Assembly (NCBI GenBank): GCA_041664345.1
Contig: JBAYKX010000017.1
Span: forward strand, 30,786 to 94,785
From: GWE2-40-63 sp041664345
GTDB taxonomy: Bacteria; Bacteroidota; Bacteroidia; Bacteroidales; SZUA-534
Length of the DNA stretch: 64,000 bases
Direction of reading: 5' to 3'
Shown: positions 34,913 to 45,278 of the stretch, piece after piece
Layout of the letters: every line of letters starts with the position of its first letter
Position numbering within the stretch: position 1 is the first letter of the stretch
Notes under the pieces: model-generated
The model's input: only the letters and a program-made list of their open reading frames with translations
Database searches by the model: none
What the model was told of the DNA's origin: nothing
Program-made: the position numbers and the translations under genes

Positions 34913-35821
34913 TCAACACCGTTTAATTCGTTTTAACTTATTCTTCCATTTAAAAAGGAGTCCTATTTCCGGTTCAGGCAAAGCTTCCATATATTTTGCT
35001 CCCCGCTTTAAATAACCATTTACAAATGAACCTGAGGTCATTCCCCATTTCATTAAAAAGGTATCGCTTCCTTTATTCTTTTTAACCCTCCTGGTTGATT
35101 TCGATCCAAAATGATACACTTTACTTTTCCCAATACCTTTAAATATGCGCACTCCAGCCATCCATAGCTTCATCGATAAATCAGGGTCGGAATACATTCC
35201 CGGTGAAAACTCGATGCTCATTCCCCCTACTAAATCCCACAAATCGGTAGGTAAAATAATGGGCGGCCAGGTGCTTCCCGTCCAGTTATCTTTGGCGAGT
35301 GTTTCAAATTCGCTAAGCAACAATGCCTCCTGGAAATTCTCCAAACTATTCCCATAATTTTTTACTACCACACAAGGATTTCCGGTATCGGTAGGTTCAA
35401 TCATGGTTCCTGAAAGTATAAAATTATTGTGTCCAATGGCTACTATTTCCTCTTCCAATGCTTTATCCCAATTGGGCAATAAATACATGTCGTCGTTCAG
35501 GTAAACCACGTAATTTGTTTGAATAAGCGATCGGCAACTGTTTAACCCATAACAAATTCCTAAATTTATAGGACTATAAACATAATCTAAATCAGGCTGC
35601 GATTCAACCCAAGCCAAAGTGCCATCCTTTCCCTCATTTATTATAATAACTATCTGATGAGTGAAAAAACTGTTTTTCCGAATACTTGCCACACAAAATT
35701 TTATGTATTCCAGATTGTTCCATGTGGGAATCAGTAACGAATACTTAAAATCGGCAGTTTGATTTCGTTGCACCTTTTTAATAGCTTGTATCATGAGTTT
35801 ATTTCTTTTTGGTTTAAACAT
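34913..35821 (-). CDS. Family 2 glycosyltransferase
   Basis: 302 residues with a GT-A fold. The N-terminal YSLLIPTWNNLEYIKFCV binds the nucleotide sugar and VVYLNDDMYLLPNW holds the metal-binding acidic motif. There are no membrane helices, so it acts at the cytoplasmic face. It is one of four minus-strand envelope genes (34913-39054) and may extend an LPS or capsule glycan ligated by the adjacent O-antigen ligase-like protein. A later start at MIQAIKK is possible. Confidence 0.85.
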   Translation of the reverse strand: MFKPKRNKLMIQAIKKVQRNQTADFKYSLLIPTWNNLEYIKFCVASIRKNSFFTHQIVIIINEGKDGTLAWVESQPDLDYVYSPINLGICYGLNSCRSLIQTNYVVYLNDDMYLLPNWDKALEEEIVAIGHNNFILSGTMIEPTDTGNPCVVVKNYGNSLENFQEALLLSEFETLAKDNWTGSTWPPIILPTDLWDLVGGMSIEFSPGMYSDPDLSMKLWMAGVRIFKGIGKSKVYHFGSKSTRRVKKNKGSDTFLMKWGMTSGSFVNGYLKRGAKYMEALPEPEIGLLFKWKNKLKRIKRC

Positions 35822-35856
35822 GCCTTAACCTATTTTAAGTTAAAAGGTAAAGGCAG

Positions 35857-36624
35857 CTAAGACATGCTTTTTTCTTTTTTTTGAAGCTCAAGCATTTTTA
35901 TATATTTTAAAAAATTCTCGTGACTATTTATAATACAAACCACAAAACCATAATATCCATCGAGAAATCCAAGTTTAAAAAAATAATTGCGCACAAACCG
36001 CCAAAATGGATTAATAACTGCTGCCAAAACGGTTGCTTTACGCCCTTTACTCAAAGCACTTTCGGCACCCAAACCAGAAAATTTATTGGCCTGCGCCACG
36101 TGCTCACTAATCGTTAAATAGGAATAATGCAAAAGATCCCCATTTAAATGCTCAACAGTTGCTCCAGGTTGCATTTCAATTTTTTCATGAATGGTAGTAC
36201 CTCCCCATTTTCCCTTAGTTCGGTTATATAGCCGTAATTTTCGGTCGGGATACCAACCGGAGTGGTGTATCCAAGTTCCGCAGTAATTATTCAACCGGTT
36301 GAACTCATACCCATCAGCCAAAAAATTATTTTTGACTTTCAAAATTTCCTTTATAAGTGGTTCTGAAAGTTCCTCATCGGCATCTATCGATAAAATAAAG
36401 TCATGATTTGCAGCATCTGCAGCCAGGTTTTTTTGTTTTACATAGCCTTCAAAGGAATGTTCAATAAAACGTACCCCTTTGGCTTCACAAATTTTCTTCG
36501 TATTATCCGTCGAAAAAGAATCCACCACAATAATTTCATCGGCAACACTTGTCAGTGAATCAATACACCGTCCAATTTTATCTTCTTCGTTTAGGGTAAT
36601 AATTACCGCGGAAATATTTACCAT
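35857..36624 (-). CDS. Family 2 glycosyltransferase, WaaE/KdtX-like
   Basis: 255 residues. ISAVIITLNEEDKIGRCI and ILSIDADEELSEPL are typical of LPS-core glycosyltransferases of the WaaE/KdtX group, as is the following YPDRKLRLYNR. It probably adds a sugar to the lipid A-core region. Its start codon overlaps the stop region of the O-antigen ligase-like gene by one base, so they are co-expressed. Confidence 0.88.
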   Translation of the reverse strand: MVNISAVIITLNEEDKIGRCIDSLTSVADEIIVVDSFSTDNTKKICEAKGVRFIEHSFEGYVKQKNLAADAANHDFILSIDADEELSEPLIKEILKVKNNFLADGYEFNRLNNYCGTWIHHSGWYPDRKLRLYNRTKGKWGGTTIHEKIEMQPGATVEHLNGDLLHYSYLTISEHVAQANKFSGLGAESALSKGRKATVLAAVINPFWRFVRNYFFKLGFLDGYYGFVVCIINSHENFLKYIKMLELQKKEKSMS

Positions 36625-38219
36625 CAGTTTTCATTTTTTGAAAAAACAAGCAACGTATAAAACAAAATATAGAAAGTAACTCCGGCTTGTGTTTCAAGGG
36701 TATCTTCGTTAAGCATACTTAAAAATATAATAACCAGAAAGGCTACTAAAACAAAACTATTTTTATTAGCAGAATAGTATCCCGGAAGGAACATGCTTAC
36801 TATTGCTAATAGAAAACCTACAAATCCGAAGGTTACAAAAAAAGTGATGAATTGGTTATGCGCCCGAAGTAGATTTTTTACATCCAACTTTGAATGCAAT
36901 TGATTGTATGCCACTTTATATTCCTGGATTAAATCGCCAGTGCCTATTCCGAACAAGAAGTTTTTTTTGATTATTAACGCTGCTCCTTTCCAATATTCCA
37001 TTCGCTGTGCCACTGATTTAAAATTGGCATTCCCCGTTTTAGCGTACATATCCAATTCCCAAATTAAATCATAAACCTTAATGTAGGGAATAAAACGGCT
37101 CCTATAAACACAACTGGCGTATCCTTGCTCTATCATTTTAATATCTTCTGCATCTAAGGCCATCAAACCATCGTAATCTTTTGGCAATCCTTTTGATGCT
37201 AAATACCTTACTAACGTTGACCAAATTGGATAGTCATTGGCATCATTACCTTCATAGGGTATATTACTTAATTTTGGCCATGTTGTCGATAATTCCTTAT
37301 AACAAACTAAAACCTGAACATAATGACCGTTTTCCTTAATTTCAGATAAGGTATCATTCCAATACATATTACCTCTTGGACTATGAGTAGGCAGTTCAGA
37401 AAACTTAGGGTTCGAAGTAAAATAAAAATCATAACAAACCTTCCCAACAAGCGACAAACTTAAAATGAGGATCACACCAAGAATTGACCAACCTATTGTT
37501 TTGAGGTAGCGCCATTTTATTTGATGATAATAAAAAAAGAATAAAAAGTTGATAAGAAAAAACAGTATAATCCAACTTGTAATGGATTGAAGTATCACAA
37601 GAAACAGTAAAAACCACACATTAAGAATGAAAAAACCTAAACTGACCCAATACTGTTGGTTTAGATAGCTCTTCAAAATAAAATAACTGGTTAACACCAT
37701 TGAAAAAACAATCATAAGGCCAAACCGAATATGGGAAATAAATATTGAAGTTTCCCGAATATCGTTATAAGGATGATTGTAAATACCGGTTAAAATGGCC
37801 ACCGTTACTACCGTTCCTGAAAATACAGCAAAAAGGAAAAATTTAAAAATAAGTTCCACCTCTTTTTTAGATAATGCATTGGAAGTCCCCATTACAAGAG
37901 GGAAAAGTAAAAGCGGAAGTTTTATTTTTATGTCATGAATGGCATAATCTAAATTATGGGTATTAAAAAGCCAAAGCACATGAATAACTGGTAAAATGAG
38001 AAAAAGCCACAGAATTCGGTTGCTTTTAAAACGTTGAAACTTTTCTGACCAATTGCCTTCAAGTATCCAATTGAAAAATAACAGAAATTGAGAAGATCCA
38101 ACCAAAAAAGGAGAGAGCGGTAATCCTAAAACAAGTAATAGTAACGAAAAAATGAGAAGATTCTTTCCTACTAAAACTTTATAAAAATCCTTAATTGAAA
38201 TGGCTTTAATTAAATGCAT
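36624..38219 (-). CDS. O-antigen ligase / Wzy-type membrane protein
   Basis: About 531 residues from ATG 38219, with roughly ten membrane helices. A large periplasmic loop of about 130 residues holds the Wzy_C-type region (RLEYWKGA-like 'RMEYWKGAALIIKKNFLFG' and 'LRAHNQFITFFVTFG'), which carries the conserved His region of O-antigen ligases and polymerases. It joins glycans to lipid A-core or polymerises them in the periplasm. I rejected the start at 38279 because it would lie inside the previous gene. Confidence 0.85.
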   Translation of the reverse strand: MHLIKAISIKDFYKVLVGKNLLIFSLLLLVLGLPLSPFLVGSSQFLLFFNWILEGNWSEKFQRFKSNRILWLFLILPVIHVLWLFNTHNLDYAIHDIKIKLPLLLFPLVMGTSNALSKKEVELIFKFFLFAVFSGTVVTVAILTGIYNHPYNDIRETSIFISHIRFGLMIVFSMVLTSYFILKSYLNQQYWVSLGFFILNVWFLLFLVILQSITSWIILFFLINFLFFFYYHQIKWRYLKTIGWSILGVILILSLSLVGKVCYDFYFTSNPKFSELPTHSPRGNMYWNDTLSEIKENGHYVQVLVCYKELSTTWPKLSNIPYEGNDANDYPIWSTLVRYLASKGLPKDYDGLMALDAEDIKMIEQGYASCVYRSRFIPYIKVYDLIWELDMYAKTGNANFKSVAQRMEYWKGAALIIKKNFLFGIGTGDLIQEYKVAYNQLHSKLDVKNLLRAHNQFITFFVTFGFVGFLLAIVSMFLPGYYSANKNSFVLVAFLVIIFLSMLNEDTLETQAGVTFYILFYTLLVFSKNEN

Positions 38220-38226
38220 GCCCTTT

Positions 38227-39054
38227 TTAATAAAAAACAGTAACATAACCTGTCTCTGGCTCATAGGTAACAGAGCCACTTTGAGGTGTAATCACATAAA
38301 AATAGGTTCCGGGCTTAACCATGGTACCATTAGGCAACCTCCCATCCCATGCTATTTGTTCAGTTCCTGACCTGCTAAAAACCCGATTTCCCCAACGGCT
38401 ATATATATCGATGGTAAAAAGAGTTACTCCATTGGAGGTAACTATAAATTGATCGTTAATAAGATCGTTATTGGGTGTGAAAACATTGGGAACCATAAAA
38501 ACATCGGATATAACAATATCTTCATTAATTGAATCGGTACAATTATTTACATCGGTTACTTTATGCAATACAGTATATGTGCCCGATTCTCTATATTTAT
38601 AGGCAAAAACAGTAGTATCTGATGAGTATTTGTTCCCATCGCCAAAGTCCCAATAATACTTTTTAGCAGGATTGGGAAAAATTGAAGTATCAATAAACAA
38701 ACGGGTATAGCTGGAATAGGAAACCGAAGCGGTATCGACCCAAAAATAAGCCGTTGGTCTCAGTGAAATATAAATAGGATGGGTTACCGAAAAACTATTG
38801 ACCCCGATGGTAATAGTTAGAGTAACATTATAAGTGCCGCTGTTTTGGTAGGTGTGCGTGGCAACAGAATCGGTGCTGCTATTGTTATTGTCATCGTCAA
38901 AGTCCCATTCCCTAATGTCGGATGAAGGTGATAGATCAACAAAAGTTAACTCCACTCCTTGGCATAAAATACCCGGGGGATTAAAAACTGCCTGCGCAAA
39001 GCTATTCGCAGAGAAAAACAGTAGAATGGCAAGACAGAGATATAGTTGTTTCAT
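38227..39054 (-). CDS. PKD-domain protein with T9SS type B C-terminal domain
   Basis: 275 residues: a signal peptide (ending near NSFAQA), two PKD-like beta domains (REWDFDDDNNNSS and KYYWDFGDGNKYSS), then a CHU_C/gliding-motility-type C-terminal domain with VPNVFTPNNDLINDQF and YSRWGNRVF. It is exported through Sec and then by type IX secretion to the surface. It lacks any catalytic domain and is short for the family, so it is probably a structural or adhesive protein. Confidence 0.9.
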   Translation of the reverse strand: MKQLYLCLAILLFFSANSFAQAVFNPPGILCQGVELTFVDLSPSSDIREWDFDDDNNNSSTDSVATHTYQNSGTYNVTLTITIGVNSFSVTHPIYISLRPTAYFWVDTASVSYSSYTRLFIDTSIFPNPAKKYYWDFGDGNKYSSDTTVFAYKYRESGTYTVLHKVTDVNNCTDSINEDIVISDVFMVPNVFTPNNDLINDQFIVTSNGVTLFTIDIYSRWGNRVFSRSGTEQIAWDGRLPNGTMVKPGTYFYVITPQSGSVTYEPETGYVTVFY

Positions 39055-39231
39055 CTAAATATTGATCAATTTGGCATGGTAATACCAAATACAAACATAA
39101 AAAATTATATGCTCAACCAAAACAGAATTACCATGAACTTCGGAATAAATTTTACAAAAACTGTAATTGGGGAACCGACAATTAAACAGCTCCATTTCAA
39201 ATAAAGAAAAACACTACGTATAATTATTGGC

Positions 39232-40332
39232 TTAAATATTCCGGGTTAGCTTCTGAACTACTTTAAAACTACTAAAAAACTCTTTGGCAATAACCCGAAT
39301 AACAGTATACGATGGAATTGCCAAAACCATCCCTCCTATTCCTGCCATACTTCCAGCCATAAGTATAACTAAAAAAATTTCCAAAGGATGTGCATTCACA
39401 CTATTGGAATAAATTAATGGCTGAAATATGCTGCCATCCAGAATTTGAATTATTACAAAAACCAGTAACATATAACCTACTAAAGGCAACAATGCGGTTT
39501 CAAATGGTAAATTAATGTTGGTTGCTACCCCTATAGCTATACTAAATGCAGCACCAATCCATGGACCTACATAAGGAATAACATTCAATATTCCTGAGAA
39601 CAATCCGCAAATTATGGCATGATGGAACTCAATGCCCACCAACCACAAGCCAAAAGTAACCAAGGTCATAATTATAAACACATCCAATAGAATTCCTGCC
39701 AAATAACGGGATAACAATACCCTGATTTTATGCAAAATATTCTCCACTTCAACTATATGTTTATCGGGCACCAATGCCATAATTCCATCGTTAAATAAAT
39801 TGGCATCCTTTAAAAAGAAAAAAGTTATAAACGAGATGGCGAAAAAAGCAACCATAACACTCCCAATCATGGAGGTTAATCGGGCAAACAGGTTGGAAAA
39901 GAAATCGGGATTTATTAAAACTGCAAATTTATCTTGAATGATATCAATTATGGAAGTCTCGGAGTTTACTGCCCCTATCTTGATTAAAAAAGGTTGCATT
40001 TTTTGCAAAGGCAGTTCCAATTGAGTAGTCAACTGTGCAAAGTCAATTTCAGATAACTCATTGGCTTCAGATAAAATGATTGGGGTAAAATACCGGAAAA
40101 AAAGACCAATAAAAACCCAAAATAAGACCAATGTAATTGCAGCACATAAAGAGCGGGGAAGAATAAACCGGCGAAATTTAATTCGTTGTAGCGCATTAAT
40201 AATTGGCTGGCCTAATATTGAAAGTGCCGCCGAAATCATTATATAGGTTACAATGGAAAGGAAAATCCAAATGGCATAAATGAATACAGCTACACCTAAA
40301 AAAATTATTAAATTACGTATTCGTTTATCCAT
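39232..40332 (-). CDS. AI-2E/PerM-family transporter
   Basis: About 366 residues from ATG 40332 with seven or eight membrane helices and the loop NVIPYVGPWIGAAFSIAIGV, a hallmark of the family. Members export small molecules or act as antiporters; the substrate is not predictable. It stands alone on the minus strand. The longer start at 40368 adds residues with no family support. Confidence 0.88.
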   Translation of the reverse strand: MDKRIRNLIIFLGVAVFIYAIWIFLSIVTYIMISAALSILGQPIINALQRIKFRRFILPRSLCAAITLVLFWVFIGLFFRYFTPIILSEANELSEIDFAQLTTQLELPLQKMQPFLIKIGAVNSETSIIDIIQDKFAVLINPDFFSNLFARLTSMIGSVMVAFFAISFITFFFLKDANLFNDGIMALVPDKHIVEVENILHKIRVLLSRYLAGILLDVFIIMTLVTFGLWLVGIEFHHAIICGLFSGILNVIPYVGPWIGAAFSIAIGVATNINLPFETALLPLVGYMLLVFVIIQILDGSIFQPLIYSNSVNAHPLEIFLVILMAGSMAGIGGMVLAIPSYTVIRVIAKEFFSSFKVVQKLTRNI

Positions 40333-40503
40333 AAATATTAAAGCAAAATAACTAGCTAAAATTAGCAATAAATGTTAATTGCTTGCTATTTATTCATCAA
40401 TAATTGATTAAGGTACTTTATTTAGATTTTTATGATATTCCTGCGATTAAACGGTTTTTAAATAACTTTTAAACTCCAATAACCACACTGTAAATGCTAT
40501 GAA

Positions 40504-41394
40504 TCAATTATTGCGGCTTTGCCGGAAAAGAATTTCCTTGTCACGGGCTGAAAGGCTTTCGTAACCCGATTGAGCAATTTTTTCTAAAATAACATCAATT
40601 TCCTGTTGGTTGGTTTTTTTTCGTGCATTGTATTCCAAGTCCGTTTCGCCACGTCGATAGGTTACTTTTAGTTTTCTCTTGCGTTTAAAGATTGATGTAA
40701 TTGCATCAATTAATTTACTTAAGCCCTTACTCATATCGGTTCCACTTTTTAGCTGCATGGTAAATAAATAGCCAAAAAATGCCCCTCCAATGTGTGCTAT
40801 ATGTCCGCCGTAGTTTCCTTGATCAAAATTCACCACATCTAATAAAATAGATACCATGGCAATATATTTTATTTTAACCGGTCCTAAAAATAACAAGTGA
40901 ACCGTATAGTTTGGTACATAAACCGCCACAGCTACTACTACCGCTAAAACGGCAGCTGAGGCTCCCAACGCATAGGATACAGGCACTACATCGCGAAAGG
41001 CTGGAAAAACATTAAACGATAAAATATACAATGCCCCACCAAACAATCCGCCAATCAGGTAAACCCCAAGTAATTGCTTACCCGATAAGTATTCTAAAAA
41101 TATTTTTCCGAACCAATAAAACCATAAAAGATTAAAGAGTATATGTAAAAACTCCTGATGCAGAAACATGTAAGTTAAAGGAGTCCAGGGATGCAGGGCT
41201 ATCTGACTTAGCTGTGCAGGAACCTCAAGCCATTCCACAATGAAATTGGCATCGCCTAGTGCAAATAGAAGATAAAAAACATCGACCAATTTTACAGCTA
41301 AAAAAACAGCCAGATTGGCGTAAATCAATCGGGTGAGCATGCTTCCATGCTTGAAAGAATCTTTAATTTCATCAACTATTCCGTAGCCAGCCAT
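40504..41394 (-). CDS. Rhomboid-family intramembrane serine protease
   Basis: 296 residues, six membrane helices. The catalytic Ser lies in YALGASAAV and the His in GGHIAHIGGAFFG. The C-terminal ~75 residues are cytosolic and highly charged. It cleaves membrane proteins within the bilayer. A second rhomboid gene lies 13 bases upstream in the same operon. Confidence 0.88.
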   Translation of the reverse strand: MAGYGIVDEIKDSFKHGSMLTRLIYANLAVFLAVKLVDVFYLLFALGDANFIVEWLEVPAQLSQIALHPWTPLTYMFLHQEFLHILFNLLWFYWFGKIFLEYLSGKQLLGVYLIGGLFGGALYILSFNVFPAFRDVVPVSYALGASAAVLAVVVAVAVYVPNYTVHLLFLGPVKIKYIAMVSILLDVVNFDQGNYGGHIAHIGGAFFGYLFTMQLKSGTDMSKGLSKLIDAITSIFKRKRKLKVTYRRGETDLEYNARKKTNQQEIDVILEKIAQSGYESLSARDKEILFRQSRNN

Positions 41395-41406
41395 GGGTTA
41401 CTAATT

Positions 41407-42237
41407 TTAAAATTGTTTAAAATTTCCTATTCCTTTATGGTTCCAATATTTTATGAGTAAAAACCCAAACAACATTCCTCCTAAATGGGCAAAATGGGCC
41501 ACGTTATCGCCGGGCTGTTGCAACACTGCAAAAAACAATTCAATTCCGCCATAAATAATTACAAAATATTTTGCCTTAATTGGAATGGGAGGAAAAAGAA
41601 GCATTAACTGGGTGTTGGGAAACAACATTCCAAAAGCCAACAACACACCAAAAACGGCTCCTGATGCCCCCACCGTTGGTATATTCAAATGCATTTCATA
41701 TACCGACTGTACAAATTGAGTGGCCTCGTTAATATAGGCTGGATTAGACGGTTGCAGACTGTAAGACGAGATAAATTCATTTACGCCCACACTAGCATTC
41801 GGTACATATTCCCGAACAAAACTCATAAAAACTTCGGGCGAAGGAGTATTAGCAAAAGCCATAGTGGCTTCGCGTAAGCCTGTCAAACTTAAATAACTAA
41901 CAAAACTATGCAAAGCGGCAGCTCCCAAACCGGTGATAAAATAATAAATCAAAAAACGCTTAGGACCCCAAACCATTTCAAGCATCCGCCCAAACATATA
42001 GAGGGCTAACATATTGAAAAAAATATGGGTTATATTACCATGCATAAACATGTGAGTAACCAGCTGAAATGGCTTAAAATAGGGCGATTGAAAATTGAAC
42101 AATGCCAAATTTTGCATTACGTCAATTCCAATTAAAGGCAAAATATTATCAGCGGCAAAAACCAATATGTTAATTATAAGCAGGTTTTTTACAACCATTG
42201 GTATATTACCAAATAGTGGGGCTCTGTATGATTTCAT
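41407..42237 (-). CDS. Rhomboid-family intramembrane serine protease
   Basis: 276 residues. Catalytic Ser in VGASGAVFG, His in AHFAHLGGMLFG, and the early HMFMHGNITHIFFN motif. Between helices 3 and 4 there is an extra ~60-residue loop (about residues 120-180) rich in polar residues. It is followed by the second rhomboid and preceded by mutL, an order common in Bacteroidota. Confidence 0.9.
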   Translation of the reverse strand: MKSYRAPLFGNIPMVVKNLLIINILVFAADNILPLIGIDVMQNLALFNFQSPYFKPFQLVTHMFMHGNITHIFFNMLALYMFGRMLEMVWGPKRFLIYYFITGLGAAALHSFVSYLSLTGLREATMAFANTPSPEVFMSFVREYVPNASVGVNEFISSYSLQPSNPAYINEATQFVQSVYEMHLNIPTVGASGAVFGVLLAFGMLFPNTQLMLLFPPIPIKAKYFVIIYGGIELFFAVLQQPGDNVAHFAHLGGMLFGFLLIKYWNHKGIGNFKQF

Positions 42238-42251
42238 AAATCGATTTTTAT

Positions 42252-44116
42252 TTATTTGAACTTTTTTTCTATCTCGTCCATACCAATAATGGTAATAATG
42301 GGCTTTCCATCAGGAGTCAGGTTGGGTATGGGCGAAACAAATAACATATCATTAATATGGGCCATTTCTTCCTGAGTTAAAATTTTGCCGTAAGGGATTG
42401 ACAAAAACTTTGCCAACGATTTTACTACATTTTCACGCAAGGCTTCTTTAAAATCTTGCTGATATTCTTTCATGTGATCAATAATCTGAGTAACCCAGGA
42501 GGCAATATCTCCATCGGGAAAATCGGCCGGAATGCTGCTAACTACAAAGGTGTTTCCTCCAAAGTTTTCTATTTCAAAACCCAATCGGTTCACTTCTGGT
42601 AAAACGGCTCTAAAAAGTTCTGCTTCCAAAGTATCTAATTCAATTTTTTGAGGGTAAGCAACCGCTGTCCTATTCCACTTTGTGCCCCTTTTTTATAAAT
42701 ATATTCATCGTACAAAATCCGTTCATGAGCACGCTTTTGATCAATCAACATGATTCCTGACTTTACGGCAGTTAATAGATATTTCCCTTTTACCTGAAAA
42801 AACCTTCCTGTTTCAACCACACTTCCGTGATTAAAACTCGTTTGATCTGAGAATTCCTGATCCGAAGGTTGTAAGTTAAAAGGTTCTATCAACGGGGTTT
42901 CCGGATTTTCAAAACCATTGTACAATTGCTGCCAGTCAGCTACTGGGCGTTTATGCGAATGGGTATTATTTGGTGGATTAGTCTCCCGGAGATTTGATTT
43001 CGGTTGCTGATTAAAAGGATTGTATCCGGGATTAATTTTTATTGAGGGTGGTTCCACTGTCTCACCTTTTCGAAGCAAAGGTATATCAAATGCGGACTCT
43101 TGATTAAAATCAAGCGTTGGAACCAAATTAAATTTACCCAATCCTTCCTTAATGGTTGCTTTTAAAATTTGCCACAAATCGTGCTCATTTTCAAATTTAA
43201 TTTCAGTTTTGGTGGGATGAATATTAATATCAATCGTATTCGGATCTACGTCAAAATAAATGTAAAACGAAGGAAGCATTCCCTGTGGAAGTATCTGTTC
43301 ATAAGCGGCCATTACTGCTTTAAAAAAGTATGGATGCTTCATAAACCGATTGTTTACGAAGAAAAACTGTTCCCCCGGACTTTTTCGTGCATGCTCTGGT
43401 TTTCCAACGTATCCTTTAATGCTGGCAAGGTTGGTTACCGATTGTACCGGAACAATACTTTGGCTAGCCGTTTTACCAACCACATTAATAATACGATTGT
43501 ATATTTTTGAACCGGGTAGGTTATAAATAGTTACTTCATTGTGAACAAGCTGCATCTCAATTTCGGGAAAACCGAAAGCAATATGTTGAAACTCTTCCAT
43601 AAGATACTTTAACTCGGAACTGTTTGATTTTAGGAACTTTCGACGAGCAGGCACATTATAAAAAAGATTTTTTACAGCAATGTTGGTGCCATTCTGACAG
43701 CTTATAGGCTCCTGAGTTTCTACTTTTGATCCGCTAATGCGGATATAAACACCCAACTCTGCATCCGTTTTTTTCGATTTTAATTCAACGGTTGCTATGG
43801 CTGCAATTGATGCCATTGCTTCACCCCGGAATCCCATAGTTCTTATATCAAACAAATCGAGTGCTTTGCGTATTTTTGAAGTAGCATGCCGCTCAAAACA
43901 CATCCGGGCATCATTTTCCGTCATTCCGCACCCATTATCGATAACTTGAATTAACGTTTTTCCTGCATCTTTAACCAGAACCTGAATCTTAGTACTTCCC
44001 GCATCAATAGCATTCTCCACCAGTTCTTTCAGCACCGAAGCTGGTCGCTGAACTACTTCGCCTGCTGCAATCTGGTTGGCAACGCTATCGGGTAAAAGTT
44101 GAATAATATCGGGCAT
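42252..44116 (-). CDS. mutL: DNA mismatch repair protein MutL, frameshifted
   Basis: The N-terminal GHKL ATPase part (to about residue 480) has LVENAIDAGSTKI, DNGCGM and TMGFRGEAMASI. The C-terminal dimerisation part is in another frame (42252-42629) with EVNRLGFEIENFGGNTFVV. Restoring one T near 42655-42657 rejoins them as RLLYPQKIELDTLEAE, giving about 621 residues, normal for MutL. As sequenced, the product loses its dimerisation domain and mismatch repair would fail. It may equally be a read error. Confidence 0.92.
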
Positions 44117-44189
44117 TTATAATTAAAATTGAAATTTAAAGTAAAACGTGATGCAATTTGAAATCAAGTTAGCTGAATTTGGTTAAATT

Positions 44190-44459
44190 TTATTTAAATA
44201 AAAAAAAGTAAAATAGTAACAAAAGAATGGCTAAAATAATCAATATCCTTAGGTTCGATTTTTTGTGTGCTTTACGTCTTAATTTAATATAATTTGCCAA
44301 TTCATCTTTGGTTATCCGCGTTGGATTTCCGTTTTTTTCTGCCTCTAATTCTTTCTTGATTAGTTCCTGGCGTTCTTTTCGTAATTCTTCACGTTGATTA
44401 TAAAACCTCGGTTTGTAATTAAACCGCTTATGCGGAGGTAACTGAAATATATTTGCCAT
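44190..44459 (-). CDS. Small membrane-anchored protein of unknown function
   Basis: 89 residues: an N-terminal aromatic/basic part (LPPHKRFNYKPRFYN), a highly charged helix, and a single C-terminal membrane helix ending at FFLFK, giving a tail-anchored layout. It lies just upstream of mutL on the same strand. I do not recognise a domain; the position beside mutL and the rhomboids seems conserved in related genomes, though I cannot check this here. Confidence 0.75.
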   Translation of the reverse strand: MANIFQLPPHKRFNYKPRFYNQREELRKERQELIKKELEAEKNGNPTRITKDELANYIKLRRKAHKKSNLRILIILAILLLLFYFFLFK

Positions 44460-44572
44460 TTTTTATTTTTTTGAGCCTACAAAGGTATTGGATTTATTTT
44501 TAAAACCGATATAAACGTATTCATCATTCACTCATTGAATTTACTCTGGATTTATTAAAAAAAAATCAACCC

Positions 44573-44603
44573 TTGTTGATTCCAAATTTTAATAGTAAGT
44601 TTG
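44573..44603 (+). promoter_or_regulatory. Possible upstream promoter
   Basis: TTG (44576-44578, or 44573-44575) with TAAGTTTG (44596-44603) at 17 or 20 bases spacing. It lies about 130 bases before tRNA-Glu and could be a second promoter for the tRNA-rpsT unit. Confidence 0.4.
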
Positions 44604-44683
44604 CCTCGCAAAATTCAGAAAGCAAATTTAAAGGTTCTTTTTACTGACTAAAAAAATAAAATAAAATTTTCTTACTATTTTTT

Positions 44684-44713
44684 TTTGGAAAATTAAATAT
44701 TTAATTACTTTTG
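44684..44713 (+). promoter_or_regulatory. Promoter for tRNA-Glu and rpsT
   Basis: TTTG (44684-44687) and TACTTTTG (44706-44713) with 18 bases between match the Bacteroidota consensus well, 16 bases before the tRNA. Confidence 0.6.
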
Positions 44714-44729
44714 CAGTCCGAAAACAAAC

Positions 44730-44801
44730 GCTCCGTTCGTCTAGGGGTTAGGACGCCAGGTTTTCATCCTGGTAGCAGGGGTTCGATTCCCCTACGGAGT
44801 A
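44730..44801 (+). tRNA. tRNA-Glu (anticodon TTC)
   Basis: The cloverleaf is complete: acceptor GCTCCGT/ACGGAGT, anticodon stem CCAGG/CCTGG around TTTTCAT (anticodon TTC) and T arm AGGGG/CCCCT around TTCGATT. CCA is not encoded. rpsT follows 28 bases later. Confidence 0.97.
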
Positions 44802-44829
44802 CAAACAATACACTTTAGAATTTAAAAAA

Positions 44830-45081
44830 ATGGCAAATCATCTATCAACAAAAAAAAGGATACGTCAAAACGAAGAGCATCGGTTGCGTAATAAATACGT
44901 TGCTAAAACCGCACGTAATGCTGTGAGAGATATACGGGCTATTACTACAAAAGCAGAAGCAGAGGCACAATTGCCTAAAGTAACTGCAATGCTTGATAAA
45001 TTGGTAAAAACAAACATTCTTCACAAGAATAAAGCTGCTAACCTTAAATCGGGTTTGGCCGTTCACATTAACGGATTATAA
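44830..45081 (+). CDS. rpsT: 30S ribosomal protein S20
   Basis: 83 residues, very basic, starting MANHLSTKKRIRQNEEHRLRNKY, the S20 N-terminus, and ending in the short helix 'NILHKNKAANLKSGLAVHING'. It binds 16S rRNA early in 30S assembly. It shares a promoter region with tRNA-Glu and ends at the terminator 45102-45131. Confidence 0.95.
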   Translation: MANHLSTKKRIRQNEEHRLRNKYVAKTARNAVRDIRAITTKAEAEAQLPKVTAMLDKLVKTNILHKNKAANLKSGLAVHINGL

Positions 45082-45101
45082 TTTTATTAAAATATTTTTC
45101 G

Positions 45102-45131
45102 AAACCCTGAGCTTAGCAGTTCAGGGTTTTT
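45102..45131 (+). terminator. Intrinsic terminator after rpsT
   Basis: AAACCCTGA pairs with TCAGGGTTT around a 10-base loop, followed by TT and a T-rich stretch. Confidence 0.88.
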
Positions 45132-45278
45132 GCTTTTATACCCTTTGGCTCCTCAATTACTTGTACATTGTTAGTTGTTTATTTTGTATTGAACTTTTTT
45201 AAATTTTTAGTCTATTTTTTGGGTAGTTGAAAATGGTAAGTTTTTTATACATTTACTTCAAACCGGAAATACGTAATC